From Hymenobacter sp. 15J16-1T3B (GTDB taxonomy: Bacteria; Bacteroidota; Bacteroidia; Cytophagales; Hymenobacteraceae): a stretch of DNA of 64,000 nucleotides. Below, piece by piece: positions 51,701-59,552 of the stretch. The stretch is taken from positions 1 to 64,000 of the forward strand of contig NZ_JAJFAV010000021.1 in assembly GCF_020711235.1 (NCBI RefSeq), in the 5' to 3' direction. Both the position numbers and the translations under genes were made by a program. A model generated the notes under the pieces. The model worked only from the letters and a program-made list of their open reading frames with translations. It made no database searches and was not told the origin of the DNA. Numbering within the stretch: the stretch's first letter is position 1; every line of letters begins with the position of its first letter.

Positions 51701-51843
51701 TCATCGGCGGGCTGATTTCCTCGCTGCTGCTCACGCGCATCGTCACGCCGGTGCTATACAAATTGTTACCGCCTACCCTGCCCGAAACCGCTAAAACGCC
51801 CGCCAGGGTCGAACAAGCCGCCGGGGAGCTGGTTCCGGCTTAG
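48748..51843 (+). CDS. RND-family efflux pump, inner-membrane component
   Basis: 1031 aa proton-driven exporter of the AcrB/HAE1 type with 12 TM helices and two large periplasmic domains (about 35-330 and 555-850). The TM4 proton-relay segment VVALGLLVDDSIVVVENIERYL (about 392-412) has the expected Asp pair. GLIALIGIEVKNSILLVDF (about 915) is the TM10-11 counterpart with a Lys. The start is GTG 48748 (MRIAAFSVKNYQFML). The gene ends the operon that exports drugs or hydrophobic compounds; the regulator is not adjacent. Confidence 0.94.
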   Translation: MRIAAFSVKNYQFMLVVFLLALGLGLNALLTMPRAEDPSLSSPSFAVVAVYPGTNPTDMEDLVVKPLEEKLNGLDNVKKLVTTIDDGLAVVRIDFVYSEDPDDKYAEVLREINNLRPQLPADLAALEVQKFTPSDVNILQVALVSPTLPYSALQQQAEELQDRLQKIKALKKVETWAYPLRQVRVNLNLEKMARLGLGLNQVLGAIQSENVNIPGGSVEAGPKKFNIKTSGRYADLAEVQNTVVQASAQGVVYLKDVADVSFNYEEENYLGRLNGQRAVFVSAAMKDQQNIIAVRDELTPVLAQFQKDLPKDIQYVKSFDQADNVGHRLTGFTRDFGIAIFLVLLTLIPLGWRASVVVMISIPLCLAIGLAILNLLGFSINQLSIVGLVVALGLLVDDSIVVVENIERYLRAGYGRVQAAIKATEQISLAVVGCTAVLILAFLPLVFLPEGAGDFIRSLPMAVITTVLASLFVALTIVPFLSSRILSAHEHAEGNFFLRGLNRVLERTYKPLLDRALHRPYLALAVAGAIFVGALALIPTVGFSVFPRSEKPMFLVTIETPLGTSLYETDRVARRVERELAREPQVRNYATNVGHGNPRIYYNIVPRNTTANFAELFVQTQPLEVKELEALVTRLRGRLTNVPGAKIEVKQFEQGPPVEAPIAIRVFGDNLDSLRSLAFRVEKLLARTEGTIYVNNPLTALGTDLKVRINKDKAGLLGIPVSEIDRTVRLGVAGLNVGTFQVEGDDNDYNINVSLPRGQRQTLDAFDKLYVTSRSGALVPLRQLADLRLEASPTSIRHYDKDRYVTITASVKPGYLTNNVYEKVIGQLDAFKFPAGYRYVAAGEKESAQDSFGGLGTIVIITIFGILAVLILEFRTFKSTLIVLSVIPLGVIGAVVALLLTGNSFSFVAVIGLIALIGIEVKNSILLVDFTNQLRLQGRGLDEAIEEAGQVRFIPILLTTLTAIGGLVPLVLEGNPLYSPLAWVLIGGLISSLLLTRIVTPVLYKLLPPTLPETAKTPARVEQAAGELVPA

Positions 51844-51924
51844 CACTTATGTACCGACCCGTTTGGTAGCAGCGCCCGGCCCGCTGCGGCCGCCTTTGCC
51901 CAGTCTAGGCGGAGTAAAGTAAAT

Positions 51925-51967
51925 GCTGACCAGCTGCGTCAGCCCTGCCTGAAACGCCCAGGGCGTT
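51925..51967. promoter_or_regulatory. two dyads upstream of the orphan ACP gene
   Basis: GCTGAC-CAGCTGC-GTCAGC (51925-51943) and the perfect 15-base palindrome AACGCCC-A-GGGCGTT (51953-51967) lie 28 bases or more before the ATG at 51995. Each could bind a dimeric regulator. The first could alternatively form a hairpin ending read-through from the efflux operon, although no T-run follows. Confidence 0.45.
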
Positions 51968-51994
51968 GCGCCAACCCCCTTTCTCACCATCCGC

Positions 51995-52249
51995 ATGGAA
52001 ACCTCAATTCAATGGCAGGTTGAACGCCTGCTGCGCCACAAACAACACTCGGCCTTTCGCCTGCAGCCCGATTCCAAGCTCAGCGACGACCTGGGCCTGG
52101 ATTCCATCGAACTGGTGGAGCTGGTCATCGACCTGGAACGCCGCTTCCACATCGAAATTCCCGATCCGCGGGTGGAAACGCTGCGCACCGTGCAGGACGT
52201 GGTCCGCTGCGTGGAAGACCTGCTGCTGACGCCCGCGCAGGCCGCCTGA
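51995..52249 (+). CDS. acyl carrier protein (orphan)
   Basis: 84 aa ACP with the phosphopantetheine attachment motif DDLGLDSIELVELV (Asp36-Ser37), then IDLERRFHIEIPDPRVETL and TVQDVVRCVEDLL, matching the four-helix fold. It is more basic at the N-terminus (VERLLRHKQH) than housekeeping AcpP, which suggests a specialised carrier. It lies between the RND pump and a LytS-type kinase, with no fatty-acid or polyketide genes adjacent. A partner must be elsewhere; within this window the only acyl-adenylating enzyme is at 6.5-7.9 kb. Confidence 0.9.
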   Translation: METSIQWQVERLLRHKQHSAFRLQPDSKLSDDLGLDSIELVELVIDLERRFHIEIPDPRVETLRTVQDVVRCVEDLLLTPAQAA

Positions 52250-52280
52250 TTAGGCCCCGAAACTATATCTTAGAGCTGCT

Positions 52281-53381
52281 ATGGAAGCTCCCGCCCCGCC
52301 CTTCGTCGCCCCCGACTACTCCGCCGCTGACACCTGCCGGCTGGCCCCGCGCACTTGGCTGCGCCTGGCCAAGTGGGAACTGGGCGAGGCGCAGCTGCAC
52401 CTGCTGGGCATCCCGCTGGTAGCACTGATTATCTGGCTGCTGCACAGCCGGGGCTCGGTGGCGGAGCTGGCCTTCGGCACGTTTTGCACCGCCGTCTGCT
52501 GGGAGGGCGACCGGCAAATCATGTTTGCCCTGCGCCGCCGCTACCCCAACTACCAGTCCACCCTAATCCGCTTAAGCCTGCAGGCCCTGCTGATTTTGGC
52601 CTACACCCTGCTGGTCAACGTGGGCATGGCCGCCGTGCGCAGCTGGGTGTTTATGCCGGAGCTGCAGTACGGCCAGTCCTACGCCAGCTGCCTGCTGCAC
52701 TCGCTGCCGGCCACGGCCATCGTGCTGCTGATCTACGAGTCGGTGTACTTTTTCCAGGAATGGAAACGCTATTACCTGCGCACCGCTTGGCTGGAAAAGG
52801 AGCGCGCCGTGAGCCAGCTGGCCGCCCTCAAGCAGCAGGTCGATCCGCACTTTCTGTTCAATACCCTGAACACGCTGGCGGCACTGGTCGGCGACAACGA
52901 GCCCGCCCAGGAATTCCTCGACGAGCTGGCCAACGTGTACCGCTACGTCCTCTCCCGCCGCGACCAGGCCACCGTGACCCTGGCCGAGGAAATGGCCTTC
53001 GTCGAGTCGTACGTGTACCTGAACAAGATTCGCCACCAGGAAGCGGTGCAGGTGCTGAGCCAGCTGCCCGCGGCCGTCCTGCAGCAGCACGTGCCGCCCT
53101 TGTCAGTGCAGATGCTGGTGGAAAACGCCATCAAGCACAACGCGGCCAGCCCGCAGCGGCCGTTGCGCATCGAGCTGTGCGAGGCCGCGGGCTACGTGCA
53201 GGTCAGCAACAACGTGCAGCCCAAAACCCAGCTGGCCCGCGGCGCCCGCCTGGGCTTGCGCAACCTGCAGGAGCAGTTTCAGCTGCTGGCCGGGCGCGAG
53301 GTGCTCGTCGAGCAGGACGCGGGCCGCTTTGCCGTCAAACTCCCCTTGCTTACCCCCGCCCATGCGCGCCGTACTCATTGA
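52281..53381 (+). CDS. LytS/YehU-type sensor histidine kinase
   Basis: 366 aa. Four N-terminal TM segments (about 45-165) have short loops and no large extracellular sensor. The His_kinase domain carries the phospho-acceptor in QQVDPHFLFNTLNTL (His about 189), followed by the short HATPase (about 270-360: MLVENAIKHNA, ARLGLRNLQEQFQLL). It overlaps the LytTR regulator gene by 20 bases, so the pair is translationally coupled. The -7-like TATCTTAG (52266-52273) lies eight bases before ATG 52281. Signals sensed by such four-TM kinases are unknown. Confidence 0.9.
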   Translation: MEAPAPPFVAPDYSAADTCRLAPRTWLRLAKWELGEAQLHLLGIPLVALIIWLLHSRGSVAELAFGTFCTAVCWEGDRQIMFALRRRYPNYQSTLIRLSLQALLILAYTLLVNVGMAAVRSWVFMPELQYGQSYASCLLHSLPATAIVLLIYESVYFFQEWKRYYLRTAWLEKERAVSQLAALKQQVDPHFLFNTLNTLAALVGDNEPAQEFLDELANVYRYVLSRRDQATVTLAEEMAFVESYVYLNKIRHQEAVQVLSQLPAAVLQQHVPPLSVQMLVENAIKHNAASPQRPLRIELCEAAGYVQVSNNVQPKTQLARGARLGLRNLQEQFQLLAGREVLVEQDAGRFAVKLPLLTPAHARRTH

Positions 53382-54141
53382 AGACGAAGCCCCCGCGGCC
53401 CAGCGCCTCACCCAGCTGCTCGGCCAGCACCCCGACGTGCAGGTGGAAGTCCGGCTGGCCAGCGTGGAAGAAGCCGTGGCCTGGTTTGCCTCGCACCCCG
53501 CCCCCGACCTCATCTTCGCCGACATCCAGCTGGCCGACGGGCTGAGCTTTGAAATCTTCGACGCGGTGGCCGTGCGCAGCCCCATCGTCTTCACCACCAG
53601 CTACGACGAGTACGCCCTGCAGGCCTTCTCGCTGCACAGCGTGGATTACCTGCTCAAGCCCATCAACGCCGGGCAACTGGGCCGGGCCCTGGGCAAGTAC
53701 CAGTTTTGGCAGCAGCAGGAACCCGCCCGCCAGCAGCAGCTCAGCAACGCCCAGCTCCTGCAGATGCAGCAGTTGCTCGACGCGCTGCCGCTGAGCCCGC
53801 CGCGCTACCGGCAGCGCTTCCTCGTCAGCACCGGCGAGCAGTTGCTCCCGGTGCCGGTCGGCGAGGTAGCCTACTTCTTCACCGCCCACGAGCTGGTGTA
53901 CCTGGTACGCCGCGACGGCCGCCGCTTTCCCGTCGACTACAAGCTGGACCAGTTGGAAAAGCTGCTCGACCCAGCGCAGTTTTTCCGCGTCAACCGGCAG
54001 TACTTGGCGGCCATGCCGGCGGTGGAGAAAATCTACACCTACCTCGGCGGCAAGCTCAAGCTGGAACTGCTGCCCGCCGCCGGCGAGGAGGTGCTCGTCA
54101 GCCGCGAGCGGGCCCCGGCCCTGAAGCGCTGGCTGGAATAG
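53362..54141 (+). CDS. LytTR-family response regulator
   Basis: 259 aa. A receiver domain (about 1-120, with phospho-acceptor Asp54 in FADIQLADG and FTTSYDEYALQAF) is joined by a Gln-rich linker (about 120-155, QQQEPARQQQLSNAQLLQMQQ) to a LytTR DNA-binding domain (about 160-259: VPVGEVAYFFTAHELVYLV, FFRVNRQYLAAMPAV). The ATG at 53362 lies inside the kinase gene's end. Cognate to that kinase by position. Targets would carry LytTR direct repeats. A terminator follows. Confidence 0.92.
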   Translation: MRAVLIEDEAPAAQRLTQLLGQHPDVQVEVRLASVEEAVAWFASHPAPDLIFADIQLADGLSFEIFDAVAVRSPIVFTTSYDEYALQAFSLHSVDYLLKPINAGQLGRALGKYQFWQQQEPARQQQLSNAQLLQMQQLLDALPLSPPRYRQRFLVSTGEQLLPVPVGEVAYFFTAHELVYLVRRDGRRFPVDYKLDQLEKLLDPAQFFRVNRQYLAAMPAVEKIYTYLGGKLKLELLPAAGEEVLVSRERAPALKRWLE

Positions 54142-54187
54142 CTGCGCGCCCCGGCCTACGCCAACCGTTTTTTTCGCCGATTACTGA

Positions 54188-54215
54188 CCCCGCCGTACCT
54201 GCCGGCGGGGCTTTT
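54188..54215 (+). terminator. terminator after the LytTR regulator
   Basis: CCCCGCCG (54188-54195) pairs with CGGCGGGG (54203-54210) around a 7-base loop, followed by CTTTT. The next gene has its own -7 box 200 bases downstream. Confidence 0.72.
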
Positions 54216-54408
54216 GGCGTGCTGCGGAGTTCGGCAATTTTTACCGCCAACTCTTCGCTGTCAATCAACACCTTGCCCGCACCGTCTTCGTATCGCTCAA
54301 TTGGCCGCGGCCGCCGCGTTCCGGCCGGGCGGTGCGCGCGGCTTCGGCCGGCGCGGGCCACGGCTGCTTTCGGGCGGATGCGCAGTCGTCTGCTTCGGCG
54401 GCTTGTTT

Positions 54409-54416
54409 TATCTTTA
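54409..54416 (+). promoter_or_regulatory. -7 box (TATCTTTA) of the light-sensing operon
   Basis: TATCTTTA lies 24 bases before the heme-oxygenase ATG at 54441. It is the same word as the helicase -7 box. A TTG/TTTG at the -33 distance was not obvious. Confidence 0.45.
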
Positions 54417-54440
54417 CCCTTCGCACCTGTCCCAACCGTT

Positions 54441-55004
54441 ATGTCTGTTGCCCTCACACGTCCCGTTATCCTGCAGCGTTTGCGCAGCGAAACGCACGCG
54501 TACCACGAGGCGCTGGAGCAAAACGCGTTCAACCAAGCACTGCAGGCAGGCACGCTCACGGCGGCGGTGACGGAGCAGTTTCTGGGCAAGCTGTACGGCT
54601 TTCTGCTGCCCTACGAGGCGCAGTTGCGCCACCACCGCCCCGGCCCCGAATGGCAGCCGGAGCTGCGCCAGCGCGCCCACCTGCTGCGCGCCGACCTACC
54701 CGCCGCCGACGCGCTGCCCCTCTGCTCCACCATGCCCCTGCTCGACACCTGGCCCCGGCTCCTGGGCGCCATGTACGTGCTGGAAGGCTCGACGCTGGGC
54801 GGGCAAGTTATTGCCCGGCAGTTGGCCCGGGCCGGCTTGGCCCCCCGTCGCTACTTCAGCGGGCACGCCGAGCAGACCGGGGCGCTGTGGAAAAGCTTTT
54901 GCCAGCTGCTGGGCGCCGAAGCCACCGCCGACAACGAGGCTGCCATCGTCGCCGCCGCTATTCAGACCTTTCAATTGCTACACGCGTGGATCGAGCAACG
55001 GTAG
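54441..55004 (+). CDS. bphO: biliverdin-forming heme oxygenase (BphO-like)
   Basis: 187 aa. It would open heme to biliverdin, the chromophore of the phytochrome encoded next. Proximal heme His is His22 in LRSETHAYHEALEQ. The distal helix is MYVLEGSTLGGQVIARQL (about 114-131), with the Gly pair that lines the heme. Length and motifs match the bacteriophytochrome-linked heme oxygenases. First gene of the light-sensing operon; its last 19 bases overlap the phytochrome GTG start, so the two are coupled. Confidence 0.88.
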   Translation: MSVALTRPVILQRLRSETHAYHEALEQNAFNQALQAGTLTAAVTEQFLGKLYGFLLPYEAQLRHHRPGPEWQPELRQRAHLLRADLPAADALPLCSTMPLLDTWPRLLGAMYVLEGSTLGGQVIARQLARAGLAPRRYFSGHAEQTGALWKSFCQLLGAEATADNEAAIVAAAIQTFQLLHAWIEQR

Positions 55005-57301
55005 TCACGACGGACGAAACCCTGATCAATGCCCCGGTCACGCTGACCACCTGCGACCGGGAACCGATTCATATTCCGGGCTCGATTCAGCCCTACGGCT
55101 TCCTTCTGTGCCTGGAGGAGGGCAGCCGGCGCGTGGTGCACGCCTCGGCCAATGCCGCGGAGCACATCGGCATCGACGCCACGGCGCTGCTGGGCGCGGG
55201 CCTGGAGCGCCTGCTGGACCCAACGGCCCTGGCCGAGGTGGAGCGTGCCCTGGAGGTGGCCGCGGAGGAGCCCAAGCTGCTGACCGTGCCCCTGCTGACC
55301 GGCGCGGGACGCCCGGCCTACCGCGTGGTGCTTCACCGCCACGACGGGCTGCTGTGGCTGGAGTTTGAGCCCGTGGCTGCGGGCGAAGCCAACGTGCTGG
55401 ACCTGGCCACCCTCAACCAGACCCTGGGCCAGATGCTGACCGCCGGCTCGGTGCTGGAATTCTGCCAGTTTGCCGTGGACCAAGTGCGCGACCTGACGGG
55501 CTTCGACCGGGTGCTCATGTACCGCTTCGCCGAGGACGCCAGCGGCGAGGTGGTGGCCGAGGCCAAACGCGAGGACCTGGAGCCGTTTTTTGGCCTGCAC
55601 TACCCCGCCACCGACATTCCGCAGCAGGCGCGGGCCATGTACCTCAAAAACTGGCTGCGCTTCATTGCCGACGTGGACTACCAGCCGGCCCCGCTGGTGC
55701 CGGTGCTCCACCCCGAGCACCAGCGCCCGCCCGACATGACGCACGCGGTGCTGCGCAGCGTGTCGCCCATTCACCTGCAGTACCTGCGCAACATGGGCGT
55801 GGCGGCCACCATGACGATTTCCATTATCCAGGAAAACCGCCTGTGGGGCCTCATCACCTGCCACCACCTCACTCCGCGGCTGCTGCGCTACGAGCTGCGC
55901 GAGCTGTGCCTCTTCATCGGCAAGACGTTTTCGGCCCTGCTCAAGACCAAGCAGCAGCAGGACGAGTTTGCCTACCAGCTGCACATCCGCGAAACCCAGG
56001 CCCAGCTGTTTGAGCAAGTGGGGCGCCACGCCAACTTCCTCGAGGGCCTGTACCAGCGCAAGCCCACCGTCACCGACGTGTTTGATTGCGGCGGGGCGGC
56101 CATTTGCTTCGAGGGCAACATCATCACGCTGGGGACCACGCCCACCAAGGCGCAGATTGCCGAGCTGACCCAGTGGCTGCAGCAGCACGCCCCGCAGGAC
56201 GTGTTTTACACCAACTCCTACGTGCAGCACAACCCCGCCGGCCTCGCCATTCGCGGCACGGCCAGCGGCATTTTAGCGGTGTCGCTCTCGCAGGAGTCCG
56301 GCGACTACCTGATCTGGTTCCGGCCGGAGGTGATTCAGACGGTAACCTGGGCCGGGCGCGAGCAAAAGGCCGAGCGGATGGAAAACGGGCTGCTGCACCT
56401 CTCGCCGCGCCAGTCTTTCGAAGCCTGGAAGCAAACCGTGGACAGCACCGCCGTGGCGTGGCGGCCCATGGAAATCAAGGCGGCCGAGGAAATCCGCCTG
56501 CACCTCTCCGACGTGCGCCTGAAAATCTTCAACGAGCTGCAGGCCCGCGCCGCCTCGCTGAGCAAGCTCAACTCGGAGCTGGAGCGCAGCAACGACGAGC
56601 TGGATTCCTTTGCCTACGTGGCCTCGCACGACTTGAAGGAGCCGCTGCGCGGCATTCACAACTACTCCATCTTCCTGCTCGAAGACTACGCCGACAAGCT
56701 CGACGCCGAGGGCACGCAGAAGCTGGAAACGCTGGTGCGCCTGAGCCGGCGCATGGAGGCCCTGATCGAGTCGCTGCTGCAGCTCTCGCGCGTGGGCCGG
56801 CAGGAGTTGGTGGTAGCCCCGACCGACCTGAATGCGGTGCTCGAAGACGTGCTCGACGTGCTGCAGCTCAGCTACCAGCGTATTGCTCAGCTGGTAACGG
56901 TGCACGGGCCGCTGCCCACGCTGCGCTGCGACGCGGTGCGGCTGCGCGAGGTCTTCGCGAACTTGCTCACCAACGCGCTCAAATACAACGACAAACCCAC
57001 GCCGCACGTAGAAGTGGGATTGGCCCCGGCCGGGGTGCGCGGTCCGCGCGGCACCGGCCAACCCGACGATTATTACGTGTTCTACGTGCGCGACAACGGC
57101 ATCGGCATCGACGCCCGCCACCACGAAACCGTCTTTAAGATCTTCAAGCGCCTGCACGCGCAGGACAAGTACGGCGGCGGCACGGGCGCCGGCCTGCCCA
57201 TTGCCCGCAAGATGGTGGAACGCCACGAGGGGGAATTGTGGTTAGAGTCGGAGCCTGGTCAGGGCACAACGTTTTTCTTCTCTCTTTCAAAGCACTTGTA
57301 A
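54986..57301 (+). CDS. bphP: bacteriophytochrome histidine kinase
   Basis: 771 aa red/far-red photoreceptor kinase: PAS (about 20-125), GAF (about 140-310), PHY (about 325-510), HisKA and HATPase (about 525-770). The biliverdin-attaching Cys is Cys23 in LTTCDREPIHIPGSIQPYG. The GAF domain has YPATDIPQQARAMYL (the PASDIP-like motif) and MTHAVLRSVSPIHLQYLRNM with the chromophore His. The PHY tongue shows WFRPE. The kinase part has the phospho-His in YVASHDLKEPLRG and the ATP-lid motifs DNGIGID and GTGAGLPIA. The GTG at 54986 is the only start that includes Cys23 with a natural N-terminus; it overlaps the heme-oxygenase end. Confidence 0.93.
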   Translation: MDRATVVTTDETLINAPVTLTTCDREPIHIPGSIQPYGFLLCLEEGSRRVVHASANAAEHIGIDATALLGAGLERLLDPTALAEVERALEVAAEEPKLLTVPLLTGAGRPAYRVVLHRHDGLLWLEFEPVAAGEANVLDLATLNQTLGQMLTAGSVLEFCQFAVDQVRDLTGFDRVLMYRFAEDASGEVVAEAKREDLEPFFGLHYPATDIPQQARAMYLKNWLRFIADVDYQPAPLVPVLHPEHQRPPDMTHAVLRSVSPIHLQYLRNMGVAATMTISIIQENRLWGLITCHHLTPRLLRYELRELCLFIGKTFSALLKTKQQQDEFAYQLHIRETQAQLFEQVGRHANFLEGLYQRKPTVTDVFDCGGAAICFEGNIITLGTTPTKAQIAELTQWLQQHAPQDVFYTNSYVQHNPAGLAIRGTASGILAVSLSQESGDYLIWFRPEVIQTVTWAGREQKAERMENGLLHLSPRQSFEAWKQTVDSTAVAWRPMEIKAAEEIRLHLSDVRLKIFNELQARAASLSKLNSELERSNDELDSFAYVASHDLKEPLRGIHNYSIFLLEDYADKLDAEGTQKLETLVRLSRRMEALIESLLQLSRVGRQELVVAPTDLNAVLEDVLDVLQLSYQRIAQLVTVHGPLPTLRCDAVRLREVFANLLTNALKYNDKPTPHVEVGLAPAGVRGPRGTGQPDDYYVFYVRDNGIGIDARHHETVFKIFKRLHAQDKYGGGTGAGLPIARKMVERHEGELWLESEPGQGTTFFFSLSKHL

Positions 57302-57748
57302 GTGATACCCTCCGCTCACAAACCCATCCTGGTGGTAGAAGACAGCGTGGAAGACTTTACGGCCCTGGGCCGGGCCTTCCGCAAACACGCGCTGCCCAAC
57401 CCCGTGCTGCGCTGCGAAGACGGCGACCAGGCCCTGGAATACCTGCAGGGCTACGGCAAGCACGCCGGCTGGCCCGCCCAGCTGCCCGCCTTCGTGCTGC
57501 TCGACCTGAACCTGCCCGGCACCGACGGGCGCGCCGTGCTCAGCAAGGTCAAGCAAGACCCGCACCTGCAGTCCATCCCGGTTATCATTTTCAGCACCTC
57601 CACCAACTCGCGCGACATCGAGGAGTGCTACCGGCTCGGCGCCAACAGCTACCTGACCAAGCCCATCGAGTTTTCGGCCCTGGAGGAGAAAACCGCCACG
57701 CTGGTCCGTTACTGGCTCGCCACCTCCGAGCTGCCCCCCGTAAGCTAG
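57302..57748 (+). CDS. single-domain response regulator of the phytochrome
   Basis: 148 aa receiver domain alone, of the Rcp1/BphR type. Asp68 in FVLLDLNLPGTDG is the phospho-acceptor. VIIFSTSTNSRDIEECYRLG and SYLTKPIEF supply the Ser/Thr and Lys of the switch. It starts with GTG at 57302 directly after the phytochrome TAA, with no gap. No output domain, so it passes phosphate or acts by protein contact, possibly to the hybrid kinase that follows. Confidence 0.92.
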   Translation: MIPSAHKPILVVEDSVEDFTALGRAFRKHALPNPVLRCEDGDQALEYLQGYGKHAGWPAQLPAFVLLDLNLPGTDGRAVLSKVKQDPHLQSIPVIIFSTSTNSRDIEECYRLGANSYLTKPIEFSALEEKTATLVRYWLATSELPPVS

Positions 57749-57764
57749 CCCCCGCCCGTTCTGC

Positions 57765-58892
57765 GTGAAGAAAATCCTCCTTGTCGACGACAACGAGCAC
57801 GACCGGATGCTGTACCGCCGCCTGCTGCGCAAGCAGGCTGAGCACCAGGAATTTCAGGTATTCGAAGCTGACTCGGGCGAAATGGCCCGCGTGCAGTTTG
57901 CCGCGCACCGCCCCGACTGCGTCCTGCTCGATTACAACCTGCCAGACACCGACGGCCTGGAGCTGCTGCTCGACCTGAAGCAGCTGGCCCCGGACGATTC
58001 GCTGTGCGTGGTGATGATAACCGGCGGCGGCAGCGAAGCCCTGGCCGTGAAGGCCCTCAACAACGGCGCGCTCGACTACTTGGTGAAGCAGCACTTCGAC
58101 CACGAACTGCTGTTCAAGACGGTGATGCACGCCATCGAGAAAAACGAGTGGCGGCAGCGCGTGGCCGAGCACCACCAGCAACTGCAGGCCGTCAACCAGC
58201 AGCTGGCCCGTACCAACCGCGACCTGGACAACTTCGTGTACGCCGCCTCGCACGACTTGCGCCAGCCGGTCAATAACCTGCGCGGCCTTTTCGACGAGCT
58301 GCGCCGCAGCGCCTCTTTCGACGACCCCGACCAAGCCGTTATCCTCGGCATGGTCGACGCCTCGCTCGACGCGCTGTCGACCACCATCACCGACCTGGCC
58401 GCGGTGGTGCAAATGGCCCGCCCCGAAGGCGAGCAAACCACCGAGCCCGTGGCCCTGGCCGACCTCACCGCCGACGTGCTGCAAACCCTGCACCCGCAGC
58501 TGCAGGCCGTGCAGGCCGACGTGGAGACGGACTTCGAGGAGCTGCCGGAGCTGGAATACGTGCGCAGCAACCTGCGCACCATCCTGCTGAACCTGCTCAG
58601 CAACGCCGTCAAATACCGCCACCCCGACCGCGCCCCGCGCGTGGCCCTGCGCACCACCGTGCGGGCCAACCAGCCGGTGCTGGAGGTACAGGACAACGGC
58701 CTGGGCATGGACCTGGAGCGCCACGGCCCGGAGCTGTTTCAGCTGTTTCGCCGCTTTCACCCCCACGCGGGCGAGGGCACAGGCGTAGGGCTGTTTCTGG
58801 TGAACCGGCTGGTGCAGGCCCACGGCGGCCGCATCGAGGTGGAATCGGAAGAGGGCCAAGGCACCACGTTCCGGGTGCACCTGCGGGGGTAG
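57765..58892 (+). CDS. receiver-histidine kinase hybrid (receiver first)
   Basis: 375 aa. An N-terminal receiver (about 1-125, Asp56 in VLLDYNLPDTDG) is joined by a coiled linker (about 125-150) to a histidine kinase: HisKA with phospho-His in AASHDLRQPVNNLRG (about 163), then HATPase (about 255-372: LLNLLSNAVKY, VQDNGLGMDL, GTGVGLFLVNRL). No TM or sensor domain, so input is a phosphoryl group, probably from the upstream phytochrome. The start is GTG at 57765, 16 bases after the response-regulator stop. Last gene of the light operon. Confidence 0.9.
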   Translation: MKKILLVDDNEHDRMLYRRLLRKQAEHQEFQVFEADSGEMARVQFAAHRPDCVLLDYNLPDTDGLELLLDLKQLAPDDSLCVVMITGGGSEALAVKALNNGALDYLVKQHFDHELLFKTVMHAIEKNEWRQRVAEHHQQLQAVNQQLARTNRDLDNFVYAASHDLRQPVNNLRGLFDELRRSASFDDPDQAVILGMVDASLDALSTTITDLAAVVQMARPEGEQTTEPVALADLTADVLQTLHPQLQAVQADVETDFEELPELEYVRSNLRTILLNLLSNAVKYRHPDRAPRVALRTTVRANQPVLEVQDNGLGMDLERHGPELFQLFRRFHPHAGEGTGVGLFLVNRLVQAHGGRIEVESEEGQGTTFRVHLRG

Positions 58893-58913
58893 GTTCCCGC
58901 CGGGCCGCCAGCC

Positions 58914-59315
58914 TTACTGCAGGGCCCAGTGGCGGGCGGCAATCAGCTCGGTAAAGCGCCGTAGGGCAATCGGCAGTGTGGGCATTACTTGGTTCATAGA
59001 ATCGTGAATCAGCCGCTGGCTAAGCGGCGTGACGGCCTCCACCACGGCCATGCGCTTGATCCCGCACTCCACAAACGAGGACATCAGCACGGAAGCCGCC
59101 CACTCCAGGTCGGCCGCCGGTACGTGGCCGAGCAGCCTGTCGTCGGCCACCCAGGCCCCGACGCGGTGCTCCCGCGCCAGTTGCAGGGCTTCATTGAGCG
59201 CGGCGCGGCGTTGTTCGCTACTGGCGTGGCCCAGCCATTCGGCTTCCAGGGCGCGTCGTTCACCCGCCTGCAGCAGGTACAGGCGCAAAAAAGGGTAATT
59301 GGCAAGTAGGTGCAT
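58914..59315 (-). CDS. small unknown protein, paralogue of the divergent gene
   Basis: 133 aa, soluble, without signal peptide. It has a long first helix (AGERRALEAEWLGHASS, ALNEALQLAREHRVGAW) then VADDRLLGHVPAADLEWAASVLM and a strand KRMAVVEAV. Side by side with the protein at 59553-59996 the order matches: helix, aromatic strand with WxxDxR/D, helix with W, then a hydrophobic strand, so the two appear to be distant paralogues, perhaps of an STAS-like fold. It is convergent with the light-sensing operon, 21 bases from its end. Function is unknown. Confidence 0.7.
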   Translation of the reverse strand: MHLLANYPFLRLYLLQAGERRALEAEWLGHASSEQRRAALNEALQLAREHRVGAWVADDRLLGHVPAADLEWAASVLMSSFVECGIKRMAVVEAVTPLSQRLIHDSMNQVMPTLPIALRRFTELIAARHWALQ

Positions 59316-59552
59316 GGCAGTGGAAAGAGCAGCAACGGGCGTATCCTCTTCGTCCTACTTGCCGCCAGGGCACCGCAGGCCAGGGTAGATACCCCGGCAA
59401 GATAGACAGCACGCGCTAGCTCGGCCGTAACGAGCTCGGTTAGTGTCCAAGCCGTCCGGAGTGAGCCGACGGGCATTTGCAGCTGCCTCGACCCTCGTAC
59501 CCTCCCTGCAATTCGTGCAAATTAACAGGGCTTTATTTCTACCTTGTGATAT

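Noticed and set aside
46149-52249. Efflux operon plus ACP as a polyketide export cluster
   Set aside because: No synthase, thioesterase or tailoring gene is present; the pump is a standard TolC/HlyD/RND set.
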